Position numbers and translations under genes: made by a program
Notes under the pieces: model-generated
Told to the model about the DNA's origin: nothing
What the model saw: the letters and a program-made list of their open reading frames with translations, nothing else
Database searches by the model: none
Shown here: piece by piece, positions 17,309 to 25,725 of the stretch
Numbering within the stretch: the stretch's first letter is position 1
Layout of the letters: every line of letters starts with the position of its first letter
Origin: Paraflavitalea soli
GTDB taxonomy: Bacteria; Bacteroidota; Bacteroidia; Chitinophagales; Chitinophagaceae
Length of the DNA stretch: 64,000 nt
Direction: 5' to 3'
Assembly (NCBI RefSeq): GCF_003555545.1
Contig: NZ_CP032157.1
Coordinates: 1,182,546-1,246,545 of the forward strand

Positions 17309-18286
17309 ATGAAAAGAACAACGATTCTTCTTGGTAGCCTGGCAGTAATGCTCCTGATGGCAGCATGCTCCGGCGGTGGTTTCAAAAAAACTAAGAGCGG
17401 CCTCTTATACAAAGTTATTTCTGATGGCAAAGGAAAGGCGGCACAGCGTGGCCAGGTCCTGAAGTTTCACGTTTCACAACGTATTAAGGGTGGCAGCAAG
17501 GATTCCCTGCTCGGCGAAACGTATGGTAAAATGCCTTCTTACGCACAGGTAGACAGCATCGGGCCAATGTACCATCCTGCTGAAATATTCCCCCTCCTGC
17601 GCAAGGGTGATAGCGCTGTAGTAGTCATGCTGGCCGATACCCTGTTCAAAAAGAACCCAGGTGGATTGCCTCCTTTTATTGGCAAGAAAGATAAGATCTT
17701 CATCACCTTTAAGATATTGGATGTGTTTACAGCAGACAGCCTGGCTCAGAAAGACCAGATGGCTGAAAGCACCAAGGAACAAGCCCGTCAGCAGGTAGAA
17801 CAGGAAAAAGCGGCTGCAGAAGGCGAAAAGCTGAAAGGCCCTGCTGCAAAAGAAATTGAGGACTACCTCGCTAAAAATAAGATCGTTACCCAAAAGACAC
17901 CGGGTGGTACTTATGTTGAGATCAAGGAACAAGGTACTGGCATGCAGGCTGCAGCCGGTAAAAAGATTGCCGTGAAATACACAGGCAAACTGTTCCCCTC
18001 CGGAAAACAATTCGAAAGCAATATGGATGGCAGCAGGCCTCCTTATGAGCTGGTATTGGGTACAGGTTCTGTGATCCCCGGTTGGGATGAAGGCCTGGCT
18101 TACTTCAAGAAAGGCGGCAAAGGAACTTTGTATATTCCTTTCTTTCAGGCTTATGGCGACAGGCCCGGCCCTGGTCAAAAGCCCCACGAAAGCCTGATCT
18201 TTGATGTAGAAGTAGTAGAAGTGGCTGATGCGCCAGCTCCTACCGCTCCTGCACCACAACCAGGCACTCCGCCCCAAGGTCACTAA
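17309..18286 (+). CDS. FKBP-type peptidyl-prolyl isomerase lipoprotein
   Basis: A 325-residue lipoprotein with lipobox LLMAAC (Cys near residue 21). A degenerate FKBP-like domain (about 30-140, starting TKSGLLYKVISDGKGKAAQRGQ) is followed by a Lys/Glu/Ala/Gln-rich linker (about 145-195). A complete FKBP domain follows (about 200-310) with VKYTGKLFPSGKQFESN, GSVIPGWDEGLAYFKKGGKGTLYIP and AYGDRPGPG, the usual active-site pocket elements. A short Pro/Ala tail closes it. The likely role is folding of outer-membrane or surface proteins. The first domain may act as a chaperone or dimer unit; this is inference. A strong terminator follows. Confidence 0.9.
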   Translation: MKRTTILLGSLAVMLLMAACSGGGFKKTKSGLLYKVISDGKGKAAQRGQVLKFHVSQRIKGGSKDSLLGETYGKMPSYAQVDSIGPMYHPAEIFPLLRKGDSAVVVMLADTLFKKNPGGLPPFIGKKDKIFITFKILDVFTADSLAQKDQMAESTKEQARQQVEQEKAAAEGEKLKGPAAKEIEDYLAKNKIVTQKTPGGTYVEIKEQGTGMQAAAGKKIAVKYTGKLFPSGKQFESNMDGSRPPYELVLGTGSVIPGWDEGLAYFKKGGKGTLYIPFFQAYGDRPGPGQKPHESLIFDVEVVEVADAPAPTAPAPQPGTPPQGH

Positions 18287-18310
18287 AAAAACAATGACTA
18301 AATAGCTGAA

Positions 18311-18338
18311 AGGCAGCCAGTAATGGCTGCCTTTTTTA
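18311..18338 (+). terminator. Rho-independent terminator
   Basis: Stem GGCAGCCA (18313-18320), loop GTAA, TGGCTGCC (18325-18332), then six T residues. AA before the stem could serve the converging LytTR gene only weakly. Confidence 0.9.
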
Positions 18339-18369
18339 TATGTTGTTCAAGTGTTGCCGCAGCATCTAC

Positions 18370-19140
18370 CTATCTCGATCTCATCCACGCTTTAAAATGC
18401 CCTGCCTTCGCCTTGCTGATGAGTATTTTTTCGGGAGGCGCCGGTAGCACATGTACATACAGCCTGCCATTGAAATAGTGCTGCACCTCTTTAATGGCTT
18501 TCCGGCTTACCAGGAACTGCCTGTTGGCCCGGTAAAACTCCCAGGGGTCCAGTATGGCCCCCAACTCCTCGAGGCTTTTTTCTTCCATAAAATACGAGGC
18601 TTTATCATGTGTCATGCCCCGTACCAGGGTATGCTGCAATTCAAACCAGGCGATATCTGCTACACCCAACGGGATCAGTTTGTCTTTATACGGCACCAGG
18701 AAATTCCGTTTGTAGGTGCCCGCTGCATTGATCAGCATTCTAACCTTTTCAATGCTCTGCAAGTCTGGCAGCATCTGCTGCCTGCTGTCAAGCCGTTTAA
18801 ATTTATCAATGGCCTGTGTCAGCTTTTCACTTCTTATGGGCTTCAGCAAATAATCAATGCTATTGAGTTCAAAAGCCTGGATGGCATATTGATCGTAAGC
18901 TGTAGTAAAGATGATGGGGGTATCGATGACCATATCTTTAAAAATGGAGAATGACAGCCCATCAGACAGATTGATGTCGAGGAAGATCAGGTCAATGGCC
19001 GGCCTTGCTGCCAGGAAATCCCGGGCGTCTTCCACATTGTCAATGACAGGCGCAAAATCTACCTGTTCAAAATGTACCGCTACCATGGCTGTCAACTGGG
19101 TAGCTGCACTGTCTTCGTCTTCAATGATCAGTATATTCAT
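18370..19140 (-). CDS. LytTR family response regulator
   Basis: A 256-residue regulator. The N-terminal receiver has the acidic pair EDED (7-10), the phospho-acceptor Asp 55 in LIFLDINLSDG, a Thr in FTTAYDQYAI and the conserved Lys in DYLLKPI. A C-terminal LytTR DNA-binding domain spans roughly 140-250 (FYRANRQFLVSRKAI, then HYFNGRLYVHVLP). Its start overlaps the end of the upstream kinase gene by 20 bp, so the two are translationally coupled and almost certainly a cognate pair. Targets are unknown. Confidence 0.92.
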   Translation of the reverse strand: MNILIIEDEDSAATQLTAMVAVHFEQVDFAPVIDNVEDARDFLAARPAIDLIFLDINLSDGLSFSIFKDMVIDTPIIFTTAYDQYAIQAFELNSIDYLLKPIRSEKLTQAIDKFKRLDSRQQMLPDLQSIEKVRMLINAAGTYKRNFLVPYKDKLIPLGVADIAWFELQHTLVRGMTHDKASYFMEEKSLEELGAILDPWEFYRANRQFLVSRKAIKEVQHYFNGRLYVHVLPAPPEKILISKAKAGHFKAWMRSR

Positions 19141-20194
19141 CCGGTGTTATTAAAGGAATGGTTACAGAAAATTCATGGGCTGTTCGGCGTACAATAATTT
19201 CACGGTTGCATAAGTAGCTGCAGCGCTGATTGAGGTTCGATAAGCCAATGCCGGTGGAATAGGGCGCTATCTTTTTCTCTTTAATGGGGTTCGTAACAGT
19301 AAGTCCCGACCGTCCTTCCAACGATATGCCGATCCTTAACGGGGTCCTGGCTGCAATGACATTGTGTTTGACCGCATTCTCTACCAGTATCTGAATGGCG
19401 ATGGGAGGAAGCATCATCCTTTCGGCTTCCTGGGGTATATTAAAATGCAGGATCAGCTTATCGCCATACCTGCCTTTCAGCATACCGGCATAGGCATTCA
19501 TAAACTGCATTTCTTCCCGCAGGGTAACCAGGTTGTGTTTGCCGCTTTCCAGCATATAGCGGAATACATCGGACATATTGTTGATAAAATGAACAGCTTC
19601 CTGCTGGTTGGTATGAATGAGTGCATTGACCGTATTAAAAGAGTTGAACAGGAAATGAGGGTTTACCTGGTTGATCAACATTTCATAGCGCGTTTCCGCA
19701 TTTACTTTCAGCAGGTGTTCATTAGCGATGCGTACCTGGTGGTTGTAAAACAGCAGCCGGTAAATATGAGCAATGAATATGGCGAGCATCGCCTCCAGGA
19801 TGAAGGTCATATTAAACAGGAACCTGAAGACCTTTTCGTGCAGGTAGGGATCAAATAAAGAGAGGTGTAGCTGCAGGAATGAAAAATTCAACAGGAAGAA
19901 CAAGACAATATTATAGCCGATCTTTTGATAAATAGAGGCCGGATCATAGGCCAGAAAGCCCAGCGAGATCTTTTGGTGCTGCAAATTCAGCAGGAGAAAA
20001 GTGGCCGCCACCAGGAATGTGTATACTGCCCGCATGAGAAAATCGAAGAGCCTGAGATCAATGAGTATCCCACTTTGCAGATGGCGCAACACCGCCAGCC
20101 TGGGAAGGGTAAACAATACCGCGATAGCCAGGGCGGTGAGCGCCACCAACTTTGGTTTTGCAGGGATAGTATATGATTTGAATGTTTTCAACAT
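19121..20194 (-). CDS. LytS-like sensor histidine kinase
   Basis: A 357-residue membrane kinase of the His_kinase/YehU type. Four membrane segments lie in the first ~160 residues, followed by a short coiled coil. The phospho-acceptor motif is NPHFLFNSFNTVNALI and the ATP-binding module has ILVENAVKHNV and GIGLSNLNQR. No extracytoplasmic sensor domain is visible, so the signal is probably read in or at the membrane. I chose ATG 20194 (MLKTFKSYTIPAK); an in-frame ATG at 20221 would add nine residues. It is paired with the overlapping LytTR regulator. Confidence 0.9.
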   Translation of the reverse strand: MLKTFKSYTIPAKPKLVALTALAIAVLFTLPRLAVLRHLQSGILIDLRLFDFLMRAVYTFLVAATFLLLNLQHQKISLGFLAYDPASIYQKIGYNIVLFFLLNFSFLQLHLSLFDPYLHEKVFRFLFNMTFILEAMLAIFIAHIYRLLFYNHQVRIANEHLLKVNAETRYEMLINQVNPHFLFNSFNTVNALIHTNQQEAVHFINNMSDVFRYMLESGKHNLVTLREEMQFMNAYAGMLKGRYGDKLILHFNIPQEAERMMLPPIAIQILVENAVKHNVIAARTPLRIGISLEGRSGLTVTNPIKEKKIAPYSTGIGLSNLNQRCSYLCNREIIVRRTAHEFSVTIPLITPDEYTDH

Positions 20195-20230
20195 AACTGG
20201 TAGGCTTATCTTGATGGCCATGCAGGCTAA

Positions 20231-20274
20231 TAAACCCCGCCGGCTATAGACCTTCCTGAAGTAGCAGGGGTTTA
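20231..20274 (-). terminator. Possible weak terminator after the esterase gene
   Basis: Inverted repeat TAAACCCC (20231-20238) and GGGGTTTA (20267-20274) with a long 28-nt loop, directly after the stop of the leftward esterase gene. The long loop makes this uncertain. Confidence 0.3.
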
Positions 20275-20275
20275 A

Positions 20276-21199
20276 TCAGGGCAAAGAATATCCCTTAAAA
20301 AAATCCCAGATCAGGTCAGTGGCATTGATCACGGTAGAAGGCTCATCGCCCCGGCGGTTGCTTTTAAGCCCTCCCGGCCAGGCATGGCCCCCATCCCGTG
20401 TGAGGTAACGACGGATCACTGCACCCGTACCGCATCCCGGCCATTCGGTCAATTGATACCTGTTATCATCTGTCAGGATAGTGGGGGTAGTGGCGCAGCC
20501 GTTGTGTTGCGCCCACACCCGGTGTACCGAATCAACCGGCGGAAAATAATACCCGCCAATGCCTATGCCGCCCACATAAGGTATCTTGGTGTCGAGTGTT
20601 GAATGAATATGTAAAATGGGCATAGGCCGCGATGGCGCAAGTGGAGCAGGTAACATCATCGAACAACTAACTACTGCCACAGCAGCAATCCTGTCTGGCA
20701 TTTCACTGGCCAGCCGGTAAGTAAGCATACCGCCATTCGACATACCGGTCACATACACTCTTTTGGCATTGACCTTATAACTGGTTACCAGCTTATCCAG
20801 CAAGGTGCGTATATATTTTACATCGTCGATACCCTGCTCTAAGGCAAAGTCGCAACAGGTGCCTGCATTCCAGGTGCGTAATCCCAATATTCCCGTACTT
20901 CTGACCCCTTCCGGATATACCGCAATAAACCCGGCGCTGTTGGCCTTATCCGTAAAACTATAATCATGTTCAAATTGGGTGGCGCTACCCCCCGTGCCAT
21001 GCAAGCCTATAACGAGTGGGAGCATTGTATCACTTTCATAATAACCCGGAGGCAAATTGAGCAGGTAAGTACGTGCCCTCCCGTCTACTGTCAATGTTCC
21101 GTTAATACGGTAGGTCTTTTCCTGGTCCGATTGCTTGTCACAACTGGTAAACACGAATAAGGATATGATGGTGAGGATCGTATTGAATACGTTTGTCAT
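20276..21199 (-). CDS. PHB-depolymerase/feruloyl-esterase-like lipoprotein
   Basis: A 307-residue alpha/beta hydrolase of the LpqC/PHB-depolymerase-like group. A lipoprotein signal ends in LFVFTSC (Cys about 20), so it is membrane anchored. The oxyanion region reads VIGLHGTGGSA and the nucleophile Ser is in VTGMSNGGML (near residue 155). A likely Asp is in HSTLDTKIPYVGG (near 200) and the His is in DGGHAWPGG (near 271). Relatives act on polyhydroxyalkanoates, feruloyl or acetyl esters on plant polysaccharides; the substrate cannot be assigned. An upstream in-frame ATG at 21211 adds four residues and is less likely. Confidence 0.85.
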   Translation of the reverse strand: MTNVFNTILTIISLFVFTSCDKQSDQEKTYRINGTLTVDGRARTYLLNLPPGYYESDTMLPLVIGLHGTGGSATQFEHDYSFTDKANSAGFIAVYPEGVRSTGILGLRTWNAGTCCDFALEQGIDDVKYIRTLLDKLVTSYKVNAKRVYVTGMSNGGMLTYRLASEMPDRIAAVAVVSCSMMLPAPLAPSRPMPILHIHSTLDTKIPYVGGIGIGGYYFPPVDSVHRVWAQHNGCATTPTILTDDNRYQLTEWPGCGTGAVIRRYLTRDGGHAWPGGLKSNRRGDEPSTVINATDLIWDFFKGYSLP

Positions 21200-21243
21200 T
21201 AGTTTGTACATTTAAGATGAAAAGGGATGGTGTGATGTAAAGT

Positions 21244-21272
21244 GGACGTGCTGAAGGAGCTACAGCACGTCC
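21244..21272 (-). terminator. Terminator-like hairpin after the LTxxQ-like gene
   Basis: Perfect 10-bp stem GGACGTGCTG (21244-21253) and CAGCACGTCC (21263-21272), loop of 9 nt. It lies 21 bp after the stop of the gene ending at 21294. The T run on the minus strand is poor. Confidence 0.5.
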
Positions 21273-21293
21273 GGGGATGATTACTCAATCTGC

Positions 21294-21665
21294 CTAACCC
21301 TTAGACCTTTGCTCCTTAAAGTCTTCCTTCATTTCTTTTTGCTGTTGCTTAAAGAGCTTGTATTGCTCTTCCGTTAATATCTTTTTGGCCTGGGCATCCC
21401 GCTCATTGTTCAGGCTTTTGAACTTTTTATATTTGGAGAGTTTAGAGCCTGAAGATTGTTTTAATGCTGATAAGCCTTCCAGGTAGGTCATATTGATCGC
21501 TTCCATTTTAGTGGCCTGGTCTTCTGTCAGGTTGAGCTTAGCTTTGTAGGCCTCCTGTTTTTCTTTAAATTCCTTTTTTTGTTCCTCTGTGAGTTTGGAT
21601 TGTGTAAAACCTGTTGCTGCTGTACCAAGCAACAGCAGAAGGAGCACGAGCATTTTGTTTGTCAT
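21294..21665 (-). CDS. Small secreted LTxxQ-like protein
   Basis: A 123-residue protein with signal peptide MTNKMLVLLLLLLGTAATGFTQ and a highly charged, helical mature part. Three LTExQ motifs (LTEEQKKEF, LTEDQATKM, LTEEQYKLF) resemble the LTxxQ repeats of CpxP/Spy periplasmic chaperones, and the Bacteroidota relatives are usually annotated as Spy/CpxP-like or DUF4890-like. A periplasmic chaperone or stress role is an inference from this resemblance. It has its own -7 box at 21733-21740 and a hairpin behind it, so it is probably monocistronic. Confidence 0.75.
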   Translation of the reverse strand: MTNKMLVLLLLLLGTAATGFTQSKLTEEQKKEFKEKQEAYKAKLNLTEDQATKMEAINMTYLEGLSALKQSSGSKLSKYKKFKSLNNERDAQAKKILTEEQYKLFKQQQKEMKEDFKEQRSKG

Positions 21666-21732
21666 AACATTTATTTGCTGACAAAGAAAAAGAGATAGCT
21701 GGCCTCAAACCAAGCTTAATAAGGGGAAGCTG

Positions 21733-21740
21733 CAAAATTA
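21733..21740 (-). promoter_or_regulatory. -7 box for the LTxxQ-like gene
   Basis: CAAAATTA on the plus strand reads TAATTTTG on the minus strand, a full TAnnTTTG match about 68 bp before the ATG at 21665. Confidence 0.5.
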
Positions 21741-21787
21741 GCGGGGGAAGATGCTATTGGCGGTGTTGAAATATTTACGGGCCCTGT

Positions 21788-22570
21788 TCATTCAAAGGTC
21801 TGCGCAAAACAGATCACATTGCCTTCAGGGTCTATTGCTGTAAATTCACGCAATCCCCATGGCTGACTGACCGGCGGGGAGGGGAGGTTGGCTCCTTTGG
21901 CCAGTAATTCTTCATAGAGCGCATCTGCGTTATATATGTATACACAACAGCTGCCGATGCCGGTAGTTTGTGCTGTACGGACTGTAAGTATTATCCGTAT
22001 ACTGTCGCGGTCCATTACGCCCAGGTCATGCTGCTGGTAATTGACACTAAACCCCAATACATCCCGGTAGTAAGCAACACCCGCTGGTACATTGGTGAGG
22101 GGAAAGGTGGGCATTATTTTCCGGAGCTGTCCTTGTCCGGCTTCAGCATGCAGGTCAGCATAAAATCCATGATAGGATTTGCCAAACCACAGGGCATGGC
22201 CATCGGGATCACGCACCTCAAATAGCTCTATCTTGATCCAATTTACTTTTTCCGGCCGGGTCACCTGGCCGCCACGTGCTGCAATGGCGGCATGCATACT
22301 GACCACCTCTTCCACTTCAAAGAATACCATCGCCGATCCGCGGACGCTCATCGGGTCAGAACTGTCTACAGTATCTGCTTCTGTATAGAATTGAATACGG
22401 GCAGGGCCATACACTACTTCTGCTTGTGAAGGTATACTGCTTTTACTAGCCGGAGTTACTTCTTCAAATCCCAATACATTACAATAGAACGTTACACTGC
22501 GGGTTACATCGCTTACCGGCAGGTAACGACTTACCGGTGAAATAATGGATGGTTTTAAGATGGTATTCAT
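21788..22570 (-). CDS. Two-domain VOC (glyoxalase/bleomycin-resistance) protein
   Basis: A 260-residue protein made of two tandem vicinal-oxygen-chelate domains. The first (about 10-130) has YLPVSDVTRSVTFYCNVLGF and ends VRDPDGHALWFG. The second (about 145-258) has PLTNVPAGVAYYRDVLGF and ends AIDPEGNVICFAQ. VOC proteins are metal-dependent lyases, dioxygenases, fosfomycin- or bleomycin-resistance proteins; the active-site residues do not name one. It is the last gene of the minus-strand GNAT-Ank-small-Ank-VOC run, starting 20 bp after the ankyrin gene. Neighbours suggest a detoxification or stress module, which is inference. Confidence 0.87.
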   Translation of the reverse strand: MNTILKPSIISPVSRYLPVSDVTRSVTFYCNVLGFEEVTPASKSSIPSQAEVVYGPARIQFYTEADTVDSSDPMSVRGSAMVFFEVEEVVSMHAAIAARGGQVTRPEKVNWIKIELFEVRDPDGHALWFGKSYHGFYADLHAEAGQGQLRKIMPTFPLTNVPAGVAYYRDVLGFSVNYQQHDLGVMDRDSIRIILTVRTAQTTGIGSCCVYIYNADALYEELLAKGANLPSPPVSQPWGLREFTAIDPEGNVICFAQTFE

Positions 22571-22590
22571 GACTGAGTTATCTGATCTTT

Positions 22591-23838
22591 TTAAGTGCTG
22601 GCACCATACCGGCGAAACAGGCTATCCAGGCGTTCTTTAGTAAGCGGGGGGATATCGCTTTCCTGTGCCAGCCAGCCAAGCATGCCCTCTTCAATCGGAG
22701 CGTCCGCTTCGAGTAAGGTTTCCAGCATCTCCCAATAATCTACTTCGCCCTCCGGCCAGCGGTATACGCCATCGCTGTTGCACAGGGCCCATACGGCACA
22801 GCCAATAGCATTGCCGCCATAACTGTTGCGTGCTTCCAGTGACACATGGTGCGAAAGCAGTAGTTTGATGATGTTGATATGTCCACCCACCAGCGCCCAA
22901 TGCAATCCATACATGCCATCAACTTCTACATTGGGATCGAGACCCTGGCTGATGAGAAAATCAACCACCGCCGTATGGCCATACTCGCAGGCCCAGACAA
23001 AACCGAGTTCCATTTGTTTTTGGGTAGCACTGGCTTTGAGAGAGCCATTTGCTTCAAAGAATTGTTTTACTACATCCAGCCTTCCCGTACCCGCCGCACC
23101 CTCCAGGTCAAGGAGCGCGCCATGACGCATCAGGAAATCCGCTGCTTCCGGGCGCCCATTGTGCAGGCAGCCATTGATGGCGTACTGTCCATTGCCAGCT
23201 GCCGATGGTTGGTCTATAACGGCGCCAGCATCCAACAATAATTGCAGCATGGTCGCCATAATACCTGCTTTGGCCGGATGTATACTTGTAGCTACCAGGC
23301 CCAGGGTAGTACTGCCGCCGCCGTACATATCAGCTTTGGCTTCCACTTCGGCACCGGCTGCCACCAAGAACTTTAATACTTCTATAGCATTGGCAGGATA
23401 CTTTTGGCGGTAACCTTCCACACCATTGGTGCCGGTATAATGCAATAAGGTGGAGTGATGCGAACGCATGGAACGTGCGCTGATCAGGGAAGGGGTCTCC
23501 TGCAGCAATGTTTGCAGGGCAGGGATATCACCGGCCACAATGGCTTCCACAGCAGCTTCAAACCGTGCTGTCGGAGAACCGGGTTGTGTAACGTCAGTTA
23601 CCCAGTCTGCCAGGTCGGACCAGCTGTCAAAAGCATACAGGTTAGTGATGGCCGCCATTGTATCCTCTTTTGTGATGACCCTGTTGCGGAATTCATCGTC
23701 TGTCAGTCGCCAGAAATAGTTGTTCTTTATAAACCGCAGGGCATTTTTATCCCCTGCTGTACAGGCTTCATACAGCTCATCGGCTTGTTGCTGGTATTGT
23801 TCCAGGCCAGCCTGTAATGGTAGCGGCCCAAATTTCAT
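22591..23838 (-). CDS. Ankyrin-repeat protein
   Basis: A 415-residue cytoplasmic protein with no signal peptide. The N-terminal ~110 residues are helical and not ankyrin-like at first (AITNLYAFDSWSDLADWV). From about residue 95, ankyrin units follow (AIVAGDIPALQTLLQETPSLI, IEVLKFLVAAGAEVEAK, AADFLMRHGALLD, TAVVDFLISQGLDPN, INIIKLLLSHHVSLEAR). Ankyrin repeats bind proteins; no enzymatic domain is visible. It lies 29 bp after a 57-residue gene and 20 bp before the VOC gene, on the same strand, so co-transcription is likely. Confidence 0.85.
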   Translation of the reverse strand: MKFGPLPLQAGLEQYQQQADELYEACTAGDKNALRFIKNNYFWRLTDDEFRNRVITKEDTMAAITNLYAFDSWSDLADWVTDVTQPGSPTARFEAAVEAIVAGDIPALQTLLQETPSLISARSMRSHHSTLLHYTGTNGVEGYRQKYPANAIEVLKFLVAAGAEVEAKADMYGGGSTTLGLVATSIHPAKAGIMATMLQLLLDAGAVIDQPSAAGNGQYAINGCLHNGRPEAADFLMRHGALLDLEGAAGTGRLDVVKQFFEANGSLKASATQKQMELGFVWACEYGHTAVVDFLISQGLDPNVEVDGMYGLHWALVGGHINIIKLLLSHHVSLEARNSYGGNAIGCAVWALCNSDGVYRWPEGEVDYWEMLETLLEADAPIEEGMLGWLAQESDIPPLTKERLDSLFRRYGAST

Positions 23839-23867
23839 GATAGATATTTTTCAGGTCATGTGTATTG

Positions 23868-24041
23868 CTAATCGGAAGCCGATACACTCGTAAATTTTGC
23901 AATAAAGAAGTCTTTGATCTTTATTGCCTGTTTCTTTTGTTCCTCTCCAAATAAAAAGGGCCTGTCTCCCGTACCTTCTATAAAGATCATGGTAAGGTCA
24001 TGAGCAGCGCTATCTATGTGAAATGTATATCTGATATCCAT
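23868..24041 (-). CDS. Small protein of 57 residues, unknown
   Basis: The minus strand holds an ATG-to-TAG frame coding MDIRYTFHIDSAAHDLTMIF (residues 1-20), then IEGTGDRPFLFGEEQ, then a Lys-rich helix and SVSASD at the end. Its ATG lies 2 bp after the stop of the upstream ankyrin gene and its stop is 29 bp before the next ankyrin gene, so the spacing itself argues that it is translated. It has no signal peptide or membrane segment. I do not recognise a family. A role as a small partner of the two ankyrin proteins is only a guess from position. Confidence 0.6.
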   Translation of the reverse strand: MDIRYTFHIDSAAHDLTMIFIEGTGDRPFLFGEEQKKQAIKIKDFFIAKFTSVSASD

Positions 24042-24043
24042 TG

Positions 24044-25681
24044 TTATGCGTGAGCGTTATATTGTTTCAGAAGTGTAACAATCTCCTGGTGTCCCCGGCG
24101 TGTGGCCCAGGCAAGGGGAGTGGCCCAGGGGGCGCCGGCCTTGTTGGGATCAGCGCCCTGCTTCAACAAGAAATCGACCATTTGCTGCTTCCCATGTTTA
24201 GCGGCATGCCCCAACGGCGTACTATAGAACTCATCATCTACTGCGTTAATATCGGCTCCGTGTTCAAGAAAAATGGTTGCATTCTCTATGTCATTCCGTT
24301 TGGCATATACGTGCAGAGGAGTAATACTCAACCAATTGCAATAGCTGGCATTCATACCCTGCTCAAACAGGAAATCGGTAAGTGCGCGTGTTTTTATAGG
24401 GTCTGCTGATCCCTGGCTTTTAACACCTACGGCAATACGCTTAGCCAGATCAGGCTGGTAGCGCAGCATCAGTCGCACAAAAGATTCATGTCCCTGTCCG
24501 GCAGCGTCTTCGAGTGCGCGTGCATCATTGGCCAATGAAGGGTTGGCATTGAAAACGGCTGCTGCTGTCTGTATATCACCGGCATAGGCCAACAGGTTAA
24601 CGTTCCTGGCTGCACCGTATGAACAGAGTAGTTCTACCAGCGATTTATCGCCATTGGACATTGCCATACTGAGCGTGTCTGCGGAGCTTTCCACTTCCGT
24701 ATTGGGATAAGCGCCATGTTCCAGCAATAATTTGGCAATTTCGGAATGCCCCCTGGTAACTGCCGAATACAACGTACGCCCCCGTGGAGCGATCCCTGGT
24801 TCCGGTAAGTTGGGGTCTGCGCCCCGTTCCAGCAATAGCTGCACGATCTCAATATGTCCTCCACTTGCAGCATTGGTCAATGCAGATCCTGAACCCGAAT
24901 AACCGGTAACACAATCAGAAATACGGTTAGCAAGTGTAGGATCCTGGTCCAGTAACTCCCGCACCTTTTCTATATTTCCTGTAAGCGCTGCCATATAGAT
25001 ATCAAGCCGGGCTCCATGAGAAACCAGGTGCCTGAAAATATCACTGGGAGTAGCCACAGTGTCTTTGGGAACATCGCGCCACCCACGATAGGCATAGTCT
25101 CCATTACAAAGGTGGATGGGGTGTGCTCCATCCGTACGCTTCGAATTTATATCTGCTCCACGGGCCAGTATTTCATCAATCATATCCGGTTGCCTCGTCA
25201 TGGTAGCCCAATGAATGGCCTGGTTGGCATTTTCATCACGGGCATGCACCAGTTCCGGCGATGCGTCCAGCAAAGCCTGCACTTTTTTCAGGTCCCTGTT
25301 CCGGATGGCTTCTGCTATAAGGCCGCCTCCCGGTGTGCCTTGATTTCCGGTAATGGCATTTTCCAGGAGGCGCTGTATCTCAGTATAGTTGCGTTCCCGC
25401 GCTATCTCCAATAAAGTATCTTCCGTACCTGAGCTGATAGGGCTGGCGCCCCGCTCCAGAAAATAAGCCACTACTTCCGGTTGGTTTCCCCGCACTGCAA
25501 AAGACATCGGATTGCGGTAATCGTAGGCACTGCGGACCAATGAAGGGTCTTTGTCGAGCAGGGCTTGAATGGCTGGTATATCGCCCTTCATCGCAGCGGT
25601 GAACATAGCCCATATATCTGTCCCTTTCCCGGTGGACCAGAACAATGGTTCATCTTTAGTAAGTGCTTCCGGTGGATACAT
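24044..25681 (-). CDS. Large ankyrin-repeat protein
   Basis: A 545-residue cytoplasmic protein that is almost all ankyrin repeats. Clear units run from about residue 28 (AAMKGDIPAIQALLDKDPSLV) to the C-terminus (QQMVDFLLKQGADPNKAGA, HQEIVTLLKQYNAHA). They include the classical helices with GHIEIVQLLLERGADPN and GHSEIAKLLLEHGAYPN. An N-terminal leader (MYPPEALTKDEPLFWSTGKG) has no repeat. No catalytic domain is seen. It follows the GNAT gene after 44 bp and is followed after 2 bp by the 57-residue gene. Number and regularity of repeats suggest a long solenoid that binds proteins. Confidence 0.88.
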   Translation of the reverse strand: MYPPEALTKDEPLFWSTGKGTDIWAMFTAAMKGDIPAIQALLDKDPSLVRSAYDYRNPMSFAVRGNQPEVVAYFLERGASPISSGTEDTLLEIARERNYTEIQRLLENAITGNQGTPGGGLIAEAIRNRDLKKVQALLDASPELVHARDENANQAIHWATMTRQPDMIDEILARGADINSKRTDGAHPIHLCNGDYAYRGWRDVPKDTVATPSDIFRHLVSHGARLDIYMAALTGNIEKVRELLDQDPTLANRISDCVTGYSGSGSALTNAASGGHIEIVQLLLERGADPNLPEPGIAPRGRTLYSAVTRGHSEIAKLLLEHGAYPNTEVESSADTLSMAMSNGDKSLVELLCSYGAARNVNLLAYAGDIQTAAAVFNANPSLANDARALEDAAGQGHESFVRLMLRYQPDLAKRIAVGVKSQGSADPIKTRALTDFLFEQGMNASYCNWLSITPLHVYAKRNDIENATIFLEHGADINAVDDEFYSTPLGHAAKHGKQQMVDFLLKQGADPNKAGAPWATPLAWATRRGHQEIVTLLKQYNAHA

Positions 25682-25725
25682 GGTTATTTCAATTCGGTTG
25701 GTCGTATGATATGGTAAAATGAAAG

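Noticed and set aside
17474-18283. Minus-strand frame of 269 codons
   Set aside because: It is the antisense shadow of the FKBP-type gene; the plus strand has lipobox, FKBP motifs and a terminator.
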